Translations under genes and position numbers: made by a program
Part shown: positions 23,940-36,533 of the stretch, one piece after another
How the letters are laid out: each line of letters begins with the position of its first letter
How positions within the stretch are numbered: position 1 is the stretch's first letter
Assembly: GCA_003254905.1 (NCBI GenBank)
Contig: QANU01047381.1
Coordinates: forward strand, 301,048-365,047
DNA length: 64,000 nucleotides
Reading direction: 5' to 3'
Source of the DNA: Nissolia schottii
Lineage: Eukaryota > Streptophyta > Magnoliopsida > Fabales > Fabaceae
The notes under the pieces: model-generated
What the model was told of the DNA's origin: nothing
The model's input: only the letters and a program-made list of their open reading frames with translations
The model's database searches: none

Positions 23940-24395
23940 GCCTTATGGCTTTGATTTGTAGCTAGCCTTCTCATTTTGATGAAAGATCGAAGAGGCCCAA
24001 CGAAGGTCGAAGCCCGAATGAAAGTCGAAGCCTTTTGGAAACTAGGAGCTTCAATGGTTGATTCTAGGAATTGCTTCTAACAAGTGGTAGTCAAACGTTT
24101 GATATTGATCCTGTACTAGGTCTTGATTTGTAGACAGCTGTGTGACGTTGATGGAAGATAATAGAGGCCCGAACGAAGGTCAAATACTTTTGGAAACTAG
24201 GAACTTTGGTGGTTGCTTCTAGGAATTGCTTTTACCAAGTGGTAGTCAAGCATTTGATATTGATCCCGTGTTGGGACTTGATTTGTAGCCATTCATGTGA
24301 CATTAATAAAAGATCGAAGAAGTTCAAACGAAGGTCGAAGACTTCTGAAAACCAGGAGCTTCAGTGGTTGCTTCTACGAACTCATCCACCTCTGT
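23940..24395 (+). repeat. About 2.7 tandem copies of a 157-168 bp unit in the internal region
   Basis: TTGATTTGTAG recurs near 23952, 24122 and 24278, each followed by GAAAGATCGAAGAGGCCC-like text, CGAAGGTCGAAG, CTTTTGGAAACTAGGAGCTT and CAAGTGGTAGTCAA. The internal region of this short LTR element is largely this array; it encodes nothing recognisable. Confidence 0.75.
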
Positions 24396-24462
24396 GCAGA
24401 CACGATAGTCATTTAATTGTGGCAAACTTAATTAAAGCTAGATAAGTTTTGGCTTGAGGGGG

Positions 24463-24738
24463 TGTTAGAATATACTGAGATATTATAAAATCCTGTTAGA
24501 ATATATTAAGATGTTATAATATCCTAGCATATCGTAAATTATATTTCAGATTGATTTAAATTGATTTAGTTTGTTATTAGGTTTATTTTGTCATTATTAT
24601 CCTGATTCTCTATCTAGTTTATAAATAGGCAATGACTTATTTGTATTGGGAACACAACATAAACAAACATTTCTCCTCCATTATTTGTTTTGTCTTTCTT
24701 GTTGTGTCTATTATTTTTCTGATTCAAGATGAAACTTA
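24463..24738 (+). repeat. 3' LTR of the short LTR retrotransposon
   Basis: Starts TGTTAGAATATACTGAG after the purine tract TTGAGGGGG. About 276 bp, uninterrupted, and serves as the reference for the split 5' copy. Confidence 0.85.
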
Positions 24739-26173
24739 ATCGTAAGCAAATATATTCTTTTTGTTAAACACATATCTATTATTGTTTGGTATTGAAATCA
24801 AAAAATGAAGGTGAAAATTTTTACAGATTAAATTTATTAATAGAAGAGCAATTCTTGAATAGGCACATGACTAAGAATTTTCTTACACACACACAAGAAA
24901 CATTATTAAAGATTTGCTTATATACTTGTGAGACCTACCAAATTTTTGTGTGTTTTTCTAAGTGAAAACTCTTAAGCATGTGCTCGTCTAAAAATTCCTC
25001 TAAAAAAGCACTTATATGACACGTGGATTCATGAACCTTTTATTATATCTTTATTCCATACAAAATTAACTTCTAGCGTGGAGAAAGAAAATGATTGATA
25101 ATGTATATTAAAATTATCTAATTTGTCATAACAAAAAAAATTATGTAATTCATGCAACCTCGTGTTGTGAATAATTCAAGATATATCTTTTTTCTATTTT
25201 ATATGTTAATTTAATTTTTTTTCTTAACTATTAAGATATTTATCCATCTTAACTGTTAAGAGATTTACCTATCTTATTTTAAATTGGTTTAGGTTTATCT
25301 TAATTCGATTTATGTCTAGCCTATAAATAGGCGTTGACTCATTTGTACTTAATATTTAGAGAACACACAATCATCAATAATATTATTCTCCATTATTCTT
25401 TATCTCTTATATTTCTTGTGTCTAATCACCGTTCATCCTCAATGTTTAACATAGTATCATAGTCATGGCATCCATCATGACCTATATATCAACCATGTCT
25501 CTTTATCGACTGTCTCCGTACAGTTTCGTTATGCTTTCGCTACTCTGAAATTATGTCCTCCATTTTCTCTCTTCACATACTCTTTCCTAGTTCCGCCCAG
25601 ACTTTCTCATGGTCTCTTTTTGCAAGCCTTACATTTTTGCCTATTGTTGTCTTCGTGTCGTGCAGCCCCATACCGTTGCTTATTGCTGCCTCCATGCAAC
25701 CTCAGATCCTTGTCTCCATTGGTTTTTCCCAACACCAAATCAATTGTTGCTTATGTTGGTTTCACCCACCTTGCCTTAGCTAGTCCCGCAGTACTTGTTG
25801 CCTCAGGTAGTTCTGCTTAGCCCACACTTGTTTCCTTAACTGGTTCCTGCCAATTTCCATGTTGTCTCTTGATGTTGCCTTTGTTTACATATATACAACT
25901 GACCCGTCATTCCTGTTTATGTACAAACTCAACATCCTGTTTCCACACAAGCCCGGACTCCCATTGCCACTCCTACCTCCATGCAAACACCCATTGTCAC
26001 ACCTGCCTTCCCGACTTCGCTTAATTGTAATAAGCTTAAAGCTCAATGAGCTTAGCTTAAAAGAGAGTGTTGAGAATAATTCAAGATATAATGTTAAGAT
26101 ATTTTCCTATCTTAACTGTTAAGATATTTATTCATCTTATCTTAAATCAATTTAAGTTTATTTTAGTTTGATT

Positions 26174-26822
26174 ATATTCTGATTTATCATTTAATGTGTC
26201 TTCATAAAATGGCAAAGAACTGGTAGAATAGGAGAAATCCATTAATGACCTTGTGCTTAGGGCTGTCAAACGGGCCGGCCTTAACATGCTTTTACTATTC
26301 ACGGGCCGATTTTCATATGTTTGGTCCATCCATTTATGTGGTTATGTGGGTAAACGGGTTAGTCTGGGGTTTTGCCTATATATGTTAATACTAAACCGGC
26401 CAATTTGGCCTGCGGGTTAAATGGGTCAAGCCTAAACGAGTTTTTGCTATTTGTGGGCCGGATTTTATGTGTTTGATCCATCCATTTAACCGGATAAACA
26501 GGCCGGACTCGAGGGTCGGGCTCATTTTGACAATCCTATTTGTGCTTAAGCTTTGAAAACTAAATAATGGCTTCATTGATTTATCAAAGTAATTCGGAAA
26601 ACTGAATACAGGTATGTGAAGAATGGAATTCCTAAGTTAAAGTTCAGATGATGGGTGTTGAGCTAGGCTTTTATAGAGCAATGATAGCAATTGCTTGTAC
26701 GATACAAGTTAAGCAATAATTAACTAACTATTCTAACTGTCTCTTACTTCTAGTAACAGAAATAGCTAACTACGAATTAGGAGAATTGTGTTGATCTTGG
26801 TTCTGAGAATTTGACTCCGGTG
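26174..26822 (-). mobile_element. Insertion in the 3' LTR, LTR-like on the minus strand
   Basis: Comparison with the 5' LTR shows about 650 bp of extra sequence. On the minus strand it has CTATAAAAGCC (near 26670) between AT-rich upstream text and a leader-like stretch, suggesting a solo Copia-like LTR. It is itself split by the hAT-type element at 26258-26538. Confidence 0.45.
26258..26538. mobile_element. hAT-type element, 281 bp, 8-bp target duplication
   Basis: Ends TAGGGCTGTCAAAC and (complement of the right end) TAGGATTGTCAAAA. Flanks CTTGTGCT (26250-26257) and TTTGTGCT (26539-26546) match in 7 of 8 positions. Interior rich in CGGGCCGG and AAACGGGT words; noncoding. Confidence 0.8.
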
Positions 26823-26964
26823 ATGTGTCTAGTTTATAAATAAGTGTTGACTCATTTGTACTTAATATTTGAATAACACACAACCATTAATAATATTATT
26901 CTTAATTATTATTTATCTCTTATATTTTGTGTGTCTAATCATTGTTCACCTACTATGCTTAACA

Positions 26965-28560
26965 CAGTTAAAGATAAAATGATCTATAATTTAAATCTGA
27001 TTTCCAAATTAGGTATTTTTATTTTATAAAAGTGGTGAGTTATGTTTCACTATTCATAATTTGTCATTTTTTAACATTAACCAATTGTGTAATTACGTGT
27101 ATATCTCTCAAGTAATAAAATGTGACTAGTAGAGTCGAAAAAATAAGGGCACCCTCCATTTTTGTCTGCGTAGATTTTTCCTTCGATCAATTTTGCCTTT
27201 AATAAAAATTGTCAGCCAAAGTTGTCTCTACAAAATACAAAATTTAATTATGTTATTAATCCGTCAATTTCTTGATGGTAACAGATTATGTGACATATAA
27301 TTAATTTTTTTTTGGCCAAAATTGTTCCTAAAAATATAAAAATTGGTTACCTAATTTAGCCCTTCTGTTAGAGAGAGTGATTGAAATATTAACTTGACTG
27401 ACATTTATATTTTGCAAAATTAATTTTGAACGACAATTTTTATTAGGCAAAAAGTTGACTTAAGTGAGAATTGACATGATGAAATTGGGATTTTTTGGAA
27501 AAAAATATGAAAAAATCTGTGTATAACAAAATGAGTATCAATGTATAGCCAATGTACTATTATACATAAAAATACTCATAATTATTGAGCAAGTGGGGAA
27601 TAATTATTTTATTAGTAGTAGACTAGGGTGCATTTAAAATAATGGTGACTATACATTAATATAATATTTTGTGTACACGTAACACCACTAAAAAAAATAT
27701 CATCGCAAGGATCAATACTTTAACTTCATGCGACTATAAATACCGGTCAAACTTGATAGCATATATTATATTTAGGTCAGAAAATCATAACGACTTTCAT
27801 TTTTTTTTTACTCTCACACAGAGAGGTATAACCAAATGCGTCGTATATTTGTGAGTTTTTAAAGCTGACATTATTTTTTAGCACCAAACCTATTCGATTA
27901 ACGGTTTCATTTAAATTAAGTCCAAATTACGGACATTTGACTTCTGTAGCTCATGTTCCTGCTCACATTTTTTCATGTATAGGTTAGTTTTTCCACCCCC
28001 GCAATTATTTTAAACTGTAAATATTGACACATTTATATTGTAAGTTTTTTTTTTTTTGGGTCAACAAATTTGTATAAGGTTGATCAACAAGCTCTTTAAT
28101 TTGCCGCGTAAACAAGAACACCCTAACGATCTTTGAATTGGTCTTTGGCGAAAGAAGAGTGAAATTAAGGCCCACCAATTGCAAGCTTTAACAAGTTGAC
28201 AAAATAAAAAATGAAAAACGTGTAACATGTTGGAACACTGTGTTGGAGGTTTGATTTGAACCCATCAAAATCATCTCAATTGATGTGCTTAGTATGACTT
28301 TTGGTGCCGTGATTTACATAATAATCTTTATTTTATGTATTTATAGTTGCTACCATGTTGAAGGGGGTGTCACAATCATTGTATATATAATTGTTTAATG
28401 CAATTTGTGCATTGTACTCCCTAGCGGGCATTTGAGACCTAGCTACTTCGGGTTTTATTGGCCGTTTGTACGTAAGACTAATTAATCAGAACGACCCAAA
28501 AACAGGTCTTGTCTACTTAGGTTTTTATATTAACTCGATGATTATCATTGTTTAACTTAT
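26965..28560. other. Intergenic, with an inverted-repeat MITE-like unit at about 27185-27465
   Basis: TTTTGCCTTTAATAAAAATTGTC at 27190 is mirrored by GACAATTTTTATTAGGCAAAA at 27435, with further pairing between the arms (CAAAATTGTTCC and similar). This suggests a foldback element of about 280 bp. The rest is AT-rich with no gene. Confidence 0.45.
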
Positions 28561-28599
28561 TTGACTCCACCATTTAAATAATAAAAATGATATGGTAAA

Positions 28600-29781
28600 C
28601 CATATTTGGATATTACCGTACAATCATCATCAATTTTATGTAGATATCATTATATTTCATATTTATTTTCAATTTTAAAAAATCAAGACTCTGACACGCT
28701 CTCAAATCCCAAATCATATCTCAATTCTAGAGCAAAACCTCCTCCTTCTCCTCCACTTACCGCGATTATCACATTCAATTTTTTTTATTCTTCTTCATCC
28801 TTCGTTATATTTCTTCTTCTTTTTTGTTCACAATGCAAATCTTGGAAAGTGAACAAGGTATAACAATAGGTTTCATCATCCTCCTCATCCTTCTTCTTCT
28901 TGGGTTAGGTTTCAACATCCATTTATTTTTTCTTGTCCATTTTTTATTCTTTGAAAGATGTTATGGATCAAAGAATTTTCATTTTCATCTTCATCATATT
29001 TTTTGTTTTTTGGTGTTCAAAAGTTTGTGTATTTTTTTTAAAAAAATTGTGTAAGCAAGCACCAAAGCTTTAGATCCAGAGTTTTCGTTTTCATTTCTGC
29101 CATATTTTTTTTTTGGGTGTTCAATAATTTGTGTGTTTTTGGAAAAAAGTTTATGTAGTCGTGTTCAAAAGTTTATACATGTGGGCGTCAAATTTTTTTT
29201 CTTTTTCATTTTCATTTTCGTCTTATTTTTTTGTTTCTGCTTGTTGAAAAGTTTGTGTAAGTGGAATTTGTTTTGAAATGTTTATGTAGGATAGAGAGTA
29301 TGTATATGTTGTTACCAAATTTTGAAATTGATTATAGTATATAATGTTAATACACATATAAAAGTTTGTGTATCATTGTTCAAAAGTTTGTGTAGTACTT
29401 CATAAAAGTCTATGTATATTTGTGGCTATGAGTAATCCAAAAAAATCTAAATGTTAGTTAAAGGTTTGTGTAATTTTGTACTAATATTTGTGTTTTTATG
29501 TCTAAGATTTTGTGTAGGTAGAAAATTTAGAAATTGGTTGCTTGTTAGTTTGCATATCCAACATTGTTTGTTTGTGTAAATCTCTTAAAAAAGCTTGTGT
29601 AGTCCAATTTAAAAAGTTTGTGTATAATTGATATGATTTGTGGTTATTATGGATCAAAAAATTTTGAATGGTAGTTAATTCTTTGTGTAAGTTAGTATTA
29701 ATATTTGTTTTTTTTTTTATGTTTAAGAGTTTGTGTTTCGTAGTTGAAAAGTTTGTGCAGTACTTCGTAAAAGTCTGTGCA
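28600..29781. mobile_element. TTTGTG-array element (copy B, left part)
   Basis: A CT-rich, UTR-like block (28730-28920) is followed by at least fifteen AAAGTTTGTGTAGT-like words to 29780. This is the plan of the element at 790-1838. The array stops at the end of the CACTA element 2 insertion; GA-rich text at 37403-37790 could be its other flank. Confidence 0.45.
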
Positions 29782-30212
29782 CAGTACTAGAAACATGCTA
29801 ATTACAGTCGAACCATTACCGTTGGATATACATACAACAGTAATACCGTCAAAAATAACAAAAAAAACCGATGGTAACAGCTTTTACGACGAACCAGAGC
29901 AATTTTGGCCACGATTACTGTCGGTAAAAAATCTAACGATAACACTGTCAATAACGTTTGGCGCCAAATGACACGTGGTGAGGCGAACGTTTTACTTTTG
30001 GAAGTTACCAATGGTAAAAACAAAGAAATAAATATTAAAATAAAAGCATTTATTATACTAAAATTTAACGTCGGATATCTCTGACGGTAACAGCCTTGAA
30101 ATATGAGGGGACACACGTGTTTCCATGTTTGTAACAGTCGATCGGTTACCGTTGGATATATCTAACAATAATAATGAAGCAGCACCACTAATGGTCACGA
30201 CCTGACGGGGAC

Positions 30213-30220
30213 TATATATA
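30213..30220 (+). promoter_or_regulatory. Likely TATA box of the CACTA transposase transcript
   Basis: TATATATA in GGGACTATATATACAGCC, followed by a C/T-rich leader (30225-30410) and then AT-rich, intron-like sequence to the first ORF at 30979. Confidence 0.5.
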
Positions 30221-30978
30221 CAGCCTCCGTCCCTCCCTCAATCCTCACTCCTTCTTCGTCTTCCTCGCTTTCTCTCATTCTCCGCCACTACCAACCCTAC
30301 TCACACCGCCACCTCCGTATCACTGTACCATCTCCCTCTCCCTCTTTGCCACCATCATCCTTTTCACACCACGGTCCCTTACTGTCGCCACCCGTACACC
30401 ATCACATATCCAAGTTAGTTTTTTTTCTTAATTTATTTTGGTTAAATATGTTAATTTATTAGATTAATATTATGTTAGGTTGTTAGATTATGTTAATATT
30501 ATGTTAGGTTGTTAGATTAGGTTCTAATTTTTGTTAGTTGTTAACTATAAATAATTATGTTTGGTTGATAGATTAATTTTGTGAATTAGGTTGTTTAGAT
30601 TAAAATAAGTTTGTTAGGTTGGTTAGATTAGTTAGGTTGTTATATTAGTTTTTGACTAAGTTTTAATTAGGTTGTTAATTTTTTTAGATTTATAATATGT
30701 TATATTGATTTTGTTACATTATATGTTATTATGTATGTAATATTAAGTAGGTTTCTTTTGGTTATATTTATATGTTATATTAATTATGTTATCTTATATT
30801 AGGTTAATGTTTAGGTTAATTAAATAACAAATTTTTTAGTTTAATATTATTAATAAATAATAAATTTTTTAGGTTAATAGTTTAATATATTTCAGTTCTT
30901 ATTTTAATTTTTAATTTTTAATTTTTATTTTTGAATATTTAATTTTAGTCATTTTTAATTAAGTTTTTTATTTTAGTA

Positions 30979-32325
30979 TGGTTGGTGATAAAGGAAAAAG
31001 GCAGATGTCAGACTACTATTCCAAATTCGCGAGGCAGGGTAGTAGGGGGAGGAACAGGGGCTTGGGGACGTCGAGCAGCACGTCAGCCTCCTTAAGCCTT
31101 CCCATGGGGGACGGTTTTACCGACCCCTAGATTTAAGCAGGTTGTCAGAGACGACCAAACTCGGGAGCCCGGTGATGCTCCCGTCTTGAGCTCCATGCTT
31201 TTGCCGTCATCACAAGTGATGAGGTTTGGGAGCTACGTCAAGCAGAATCCACCACGTCCTCCATCACCACAACCACCACAGCCGCCACAACCGAATGCTC
31301 CCACCGACACTCAATCTTAGGGATTCACCATACACCATGCACGAGTCCCTATTCGACTTAACAAGAACAATAGTGGATAAGTTTTGTTAATTATTTTTGT
31401 TTTATTTTTTAGTTACTATTTATTTAATTTTTGTAACATTACTAATATTTTTAATTATGCTCGTATAGGTGGGTTCCCCATGAGGCTGGATGTTATGCCG
31501 TGACGGAGTCTCTAAAGAAATGTTATAACAGAGTCGTCTGTAAGTGACAGGAGTATACTAGTGAGTAGAAGGATCGCCTCTTCAATATTTGGAAGGTAAT
31601 TAAATTAATATTAGTAATTTTTTAATAATTAATTACTCTTAAATTAAATTATTTAAATAATTACTTAATAATGTTTATTGTTTATATTTTCAAGATAATT
31701 TTTCAATATGATCCGTCTGAAGAAGCCGACATAAAGAAGGCATTCAACTATAGGGCTGGCAAGTGTTGCAGCAGCTGTTGGGGGACATTAGGTCGGGTAA
31801 GGACAAAAACTCGGACGGGCTAACCCCTGCGCAGCTTGCTGAGCTAAGTGGTTACTGAAACTTAGAGGAGTTTAGGACGAGGTCTCAGAACTCTAGGTGT
31901 GCTCAGACGAAAGGTCGAGGGGGTAATGTGCACATTAGAGGGTCCGCGAGCTTGCCCTCCACAAGCCTCAGGATGGTAATTATGTTAGCCTTTATTTTTT
32001 ATAATTATATGTTATTGTACTTTAATTTTTTATTTAAATATGAAGTATTTAATTCATATAAATTTAAATAATTAAATTTGCAGCATCGACAACTAGGTCG
32101 AGACCCGAATGAGGAGAAGTTGTTCTACGAGACCCACATGATGAAGTCAGATAAGTCTAGGCAGGTCAATGCACACTCTAAACAAACTGTTGTAAGTATT
32201 TTTTATATTCATTATATAATTTTATTTTTTTCTTACTATTTTAATTTCTTATATTAATATTTGTTAATTTTTTTTATTTTTGTAGGTTGTTTTTGAAGAG
32301 TCACAACAAGCTACTCAGACTCAGT
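30979..32325 (+). pseudogene. Transposase_24-like (En/Spm accessory, TnpA/Tnp1-type) pseudogene
   Basis: Starts MVGDKGKRQMSDYYSKFARQ, followed by a proline-rich stretch (PPRPPSPQPPQPPQP near 31245). After an AT-rich intron it reads WVPHEAGCYAVTESLKK (31470), then FQYDPSEEADIKKAF (31700), GGNVHIRGSA (31920) and, after another intron, RQLGRDPNEEKLFYETHM (32090). The patterns FQYDPSE and H-RQLGR-PNEE-LFE-TH are those of the plant Transposase_24 family, which binds CACTA subterminal repeats. Several in-frame stops and one frame change (around 31750-31850) break it. Exon edges are approximate. Confidence 0.75.
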
Positions 32326-32344
32326 AGGCCTACAATGCACCCCC

Positions 32345-32525
32345 CATGGTTGTTAAACTCTCGAGTTAACTCGTAAACTCTTACGAGTTTATGATTTTAC
32401 AACACAAAATGAGTTAACACTTATGTAAACTCTTTTTTGGTAAACTCGTACGAGTTTAAGTAAACTCTCGATTCTACTAGCAAGTTTATGAGTTAAAATC
32501 TACCTACAAGTTTACGAGTTTACGT
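32345..32525. mobile_element. Fragment related to the AGTTTAC/GTAAACTC hAT element
   Basis: CATGGTTGTTAAACTCTCGAG at 32345 resembles the end of the element at 3664-4138 (CATGGCTATCAAACTCTCGAG on its complement). GTAAACTC words continue for about 180 bp. The other end was not found. Confidence 0.5.
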
Positions 32526-32954
32526 CAAAATGTACAAATTTTGTAACTTTGTTAGATACTTACCTAACTTTGTTTATATTAGATAATGTATATTGAGTTT
32601 ATTTAGCTAATTTCATATATTTATCATCATTGAGCTATGTTTTCTTGAACTATAAAATAATACAGTATTTTCTTAGGATAGATTTGTAGGATTGGAGTTG
32701 TATGGCTGGACTGGGGGAAGGAATGCTTAGCATTTCTTTCCAAACTTGTTTGAATTGTTGTGCTGACAATGGTGATTACATGTTGTTTGTGGAGATTGGA
32801 GGGAATCTATTTTAGAATGATTTAGGAAAATTGTGTGCAATTATTGGATTGTGCATGATTACAAATTAAGAATGTATCTTGCAGTATGGAAATTAAACTA
32901 AGATCATTAAATTCACGTCGGTTAATGTAATATGCGTGTAGCATTTGTGAAAAC

Positions 32955-35900
32955 ATGGTTCTATTGAATAGATTTTGGATGTACGATAAATACTACGAGA
33001 ATCGATGGGTGATAAAGCCAAAAATTTTTGAGGGTGTGAACTACTTTTGTGAAACAGTTAAATTGACTAGTCAGTTTGTGACAGAGCAAAGAGTTAGGTG
33101 TTCATGTTTTTCTTGCAAGCAGTGTAAGATATTGGATGTTGAACAGATTTGAGTGCATCTTTACAAGAATGGGTTTGAGCTGCATTATTAGATATGTGTA
33201 GACCACAGAGAAGTTGACGTCAATGGTGAGAATGAGTTCAGTTGGTGTCAGTATGAAGTGGGGAGTTCAAGTCAGACTTGTGTCAATGAACCAAAAATAG
33301 TTATTGATGATAGATATTCAGAAATGGTTAACAATGCTTTTGGAGGTGACTTTGACATGCGCAATAACAACTTACTAGATGAGGAACTCAATCCAAATGC
33401 CAAAAATTTCTATAATTTGTTAAAGGAAGCAAATACTCCGGGGTGGGAAGGATCTGTTCATTCAAGATTATCTGTGGCAGCTAGAATGTTAACTATGAAG
33501 TCAGACGCAAATCAAAGTGAGAGATTGTTCGATCAGTGACTTGAATTCATTAAAGAACTGACACTACCAGGGAATAAAATTCTAATTTTTTTTTATCAAG
33601 CTAAGAAAGTATTTTCTAAACTTGGCTTAAGGTCCATCAAGATAGACTGTTGTCGATCGGGCTGTTTGTTATATTATAGTGATGATACAGCGTTGACTCA
33701 ATGCAAAATTTGCGGTGTCGATAGGTTTAAGCCGAGGAGAGTAAGTTCTGGGAGATATAAGGATGTTCCTTTTAAAAGGATGCATTAATTGCCTTTAATT
33801 CCAAGACTTAAGAGGTTATTTGAATGAATGAGTTCAACACCGCACATGAGATGACATATTGAGAATAGAAGAAATGATGGTCGCATGACTTACCCTTCTC
33901 ATGGTCAAGCATGGAAACACTTTTACAGAGTTTACCCCAAATTCATAGAAGAACCTTGAAATGTGATATTAGGGCTTTGTTCTGATAGGTTTACTCCTAA
34001 CAATCAGTTTAGGAAACCTTATTTATGTTGGCCAATAATCGTTACACCGTAAAGTCTATCACCTAAAGTGTGAATGAAAAACTCTTATCTATTCTTATCT
34101 TGTGTAATCCCCTACCTGAGCAACTCTAAAGCAAATATTGATGTTTTTCTTCAACCTTTGATAGATGAACTGAACCAAGGGTGGAATCTAGGGGTGCTTA
34201 CATGCGACGCGTTGATGAAGCAAAATTTTGTATTGAGGGCATCTTTGATGTGGACTATTAACGATCCTACTTATGGAATGTCGTTTGGATGGATGACACA
34301 GGGAGCTTTAGCATGTTCAATTTGTATGGAAGACATTAAGGCATTCCGACTAACATACGGAAGAAAACAATCGTGGTTTGACTGTCACAGGGTATTCTTG
34401 AAACTCGACCACACGTTTAGGAATAATAAGTATGGAATTTGGAAGAATATAATTGAAAATGACGAGCCTCCACAAAGATTAATTGGCCTTGAGATTCTAA
34501 TGGGGGTTAGACATTTTCAGAAGATTACTAATGTTGGGAATGTTGTTGGGGTTCAAGGTTACAGGAAGAACATAACTAGACTAAGAAGAGTATATTTTGG
34601 AATTTTCCGTATTAGAAAGATAACTTGGTTCGCCATTGTCTAGATGTTATGCATATTGAAAAAAAAGTTTTTGATAATATAATGCATACTGTCATGGAGA
34701 TCGATCAAACCAAGGATAATAAGAAGGCAAGACTAGACTTGAAACAGTTTTGTAGACGTTCCGAGTTGAACTTACAACAAATTTCGGTTGTCATTTCATG
34801 AAGCCCAAAGCGTGCTACACCCTAAATAAGCGACAAGTTTTAAGTGTGCTTCATTGGTTGCAAGATCTAAAAATTCTTGACGGTTATGCATCTAACTTGG
34901 CTCGATGTGTCAATATTGCACAAGGGAAGTTTGTTGGCATTAAAAGCCACGACTGTCTTGTGTATATGCAGTATCTACTCCCAATTGTATTCAGAGACCT
35001 ATCAAAGTGTGTGTTGAAACTGCTAAGTGAGTTAAGCCAGTTTTTTAGAGCCTTATGCTCGTCAACTGTTGACGTTGAAGACCTCTTAGTCATGGAACAA
35101 AACATTCTCATTATCCTTTGTTCACTTGAGAGTGTGTTTCCTCCAGCACTTTGTGATGTAATGGAGCATTTTCCTGTACACTTAGCTTACGAAGGCCAAA
35201 TGCGTGGTTTGGTTCAGTATAGGTGGATGTATTCATTTGAAAAGTGCATGGGGGTGTTCAAAAGAATAGTAAAAAAACAGGGCTCAAGTTGAGGGGTCGA
35301 TATGCGAGACATTTTTAACAAGGGAAACTTCTTACTTTTGTTTGTACTACTTTAGTGCTAATGTTAATTGCAATAGAACTACAATGGGACGAAACGATGA
35401 TGGTGGTACAATGCCTAATCAATCGACATTTTCAATATTCATCAATTTGGACGCGCGGCGGGAAAAACAAAGGATTATTGGTTGAATGCACAAGAAAGGG
35501 TGTATCTCACTTGCTTGTTCTGCTGAATTGTGAAGAAGTGCTTCCATATTACCAGTAAGTTCAATCGATCCTTGTAATATTCTTTAATTTATTAATACAC
35601 AGTTTCTAATATTGTTGATTACGTTGATTCATGTTACAGGATGTTTCAACAACAATTTGGTGATCAAATGTTTCCTTCGTGGCTTGCAAATTATGTATGT
35701 GTTTAACTTTAGACTACATATTTCAATCGAATGACTTCCTTTATCATAATCAAATACTTATAACTTAGTTTTAAAATCTATATAGGTGCAAAATCATTGT
35801 AGCAGCGACCATCATTTAATGAGTTTGGCATGGGGACCTATGAACAAAGCATTAGTTGACCCATTTATTTTGTTAACGAATACAAGTTCCACACATCTGA

Positions 35901-36533
35901 ATGGATAACTTGACAAAGGACAAACAATAGTGGGTTTTAGGTTAATGGTGAATATTCTAATATTGCTTAAACAACCAATAATTAATGTGGAGTGCTTAAA
36001 CAAATTATTGAATTAGAATATGCACACGATGATCCATTTCATCATGTTGTACTTTTCTATTGTGGTTGGTATGATCCAAATAGAACTCGGACTCACCCCG
36101 ACTACAAGATCACTGAGATTAATCTTACAAGGCGGTATAGGGGGTATGATCCATTCATTGTTCCTGAAAGAGCAAAACAAGTTTATTATGCAAATTATTT
36201 AGGAGCTAGCTAATCAAGTTGGAAAGTTGTGACGAAATGCAAACCAAGTGGTCGAATTGAGTTTGATGACACAAAATCTTCAGACCATTTGATGAAGCAT
36301 ATCAATTGTCAGAGTCAATCCCTAAAACGATAATTGTATAGTCTCCATTGTCTAACACATTAGGTAACAGTGCATTTGATGATGACCCTGATATAATTGA
36401 ACTTCCTAACCTCCAACAACATGCAAGTGATGAAGGATTTAGTGTATACAATGATAGTGAAGAAGAAGAAGAAGAGTTCGATGATGAACTTAGTTCTGAA
36501 AATTATGATGACAGTTTTGAACTTTCAGAATAG
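32955..36533 (+). pseudogene. TNP2-like CACTA transposase pseudogene
   Basis: Order of pieces: transposase-associated N-terminal domain (32955-33200; WMYDKYYENR, then RCSCFSCKQCKILD). Linker (33258-33540). TNP2 catalytic core (about 33600-34640; LGLCSDRFTPNNQF, MWTINDPTYGMSFGWMTQG, SWFDCHRVFL). DUF4218-like region (34798-35300; FPVHLAYEGQMRGLVQYRWM). Short spliced exons (35640-35700 and 35787-35900, SLAWGP). DUF4216-like region (35992-36213; HHVVLFYCGWYDPN, YDPFIVPERAKQVYY). Acidic tail (36348-36533). At least eight stops and several frame changes interrupt it, most of them at expected Trp or Arg codons. In life this enzyme cuts the CACTA ends. Confidence 0.88.

Larger units (their letters stand above)
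13758..24738 (+). mobile_element. Short non-autonomous LTR retrotransposon, split by a CACTA insertion
   Basis: Two similar LTRs begin TGTTAGAATATA: the 5' one at 13758, resuming at 23632 after the CACTA insertion and ending near 23669, and the 3' one at 24463-24738. Just inside the 5' LTR is TGATATCAGAGC, one base from the initiator-Met-tRNA primer site TGGTATCAGAGC. Just before the 3' LTR is a purine tract, TTGAGGGGG. The internal part is only about 790 bp and has no gag or pol, so it is a TRIM- or small LARD-type element dependent on others. Outer target duplication not clear (CTAAA left, ATCGT or CTTAA right). Confidence 0.8.
25163..26964 (+). mobile_element. Second short LTR element with interrupted 3' LTR
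   Basis: 5' LTR 25163-25451 (TGTTGTGAATAATTCAAG ... TGTTTAACA) and 3' LTR 26068-26173 plus 26823-26964 (TGTTGAGAATAATTCAAG ... TGCTTAACA). Both carry CTATAAATAGG-like TATA text and GTTGACTCATTTGTACTTAA. A degenerate primer site TAGTATCATAGTC follows the 5' LTR and a purine tract AAAAGAGAG precedes the 3' LTR. The 616-bp interior is C/T-rich, with open frames that match nothing I know. No outer target duplication was seen. The LTR differs from the element at 13758 but has the same compact plan. Confidence 0.7.
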
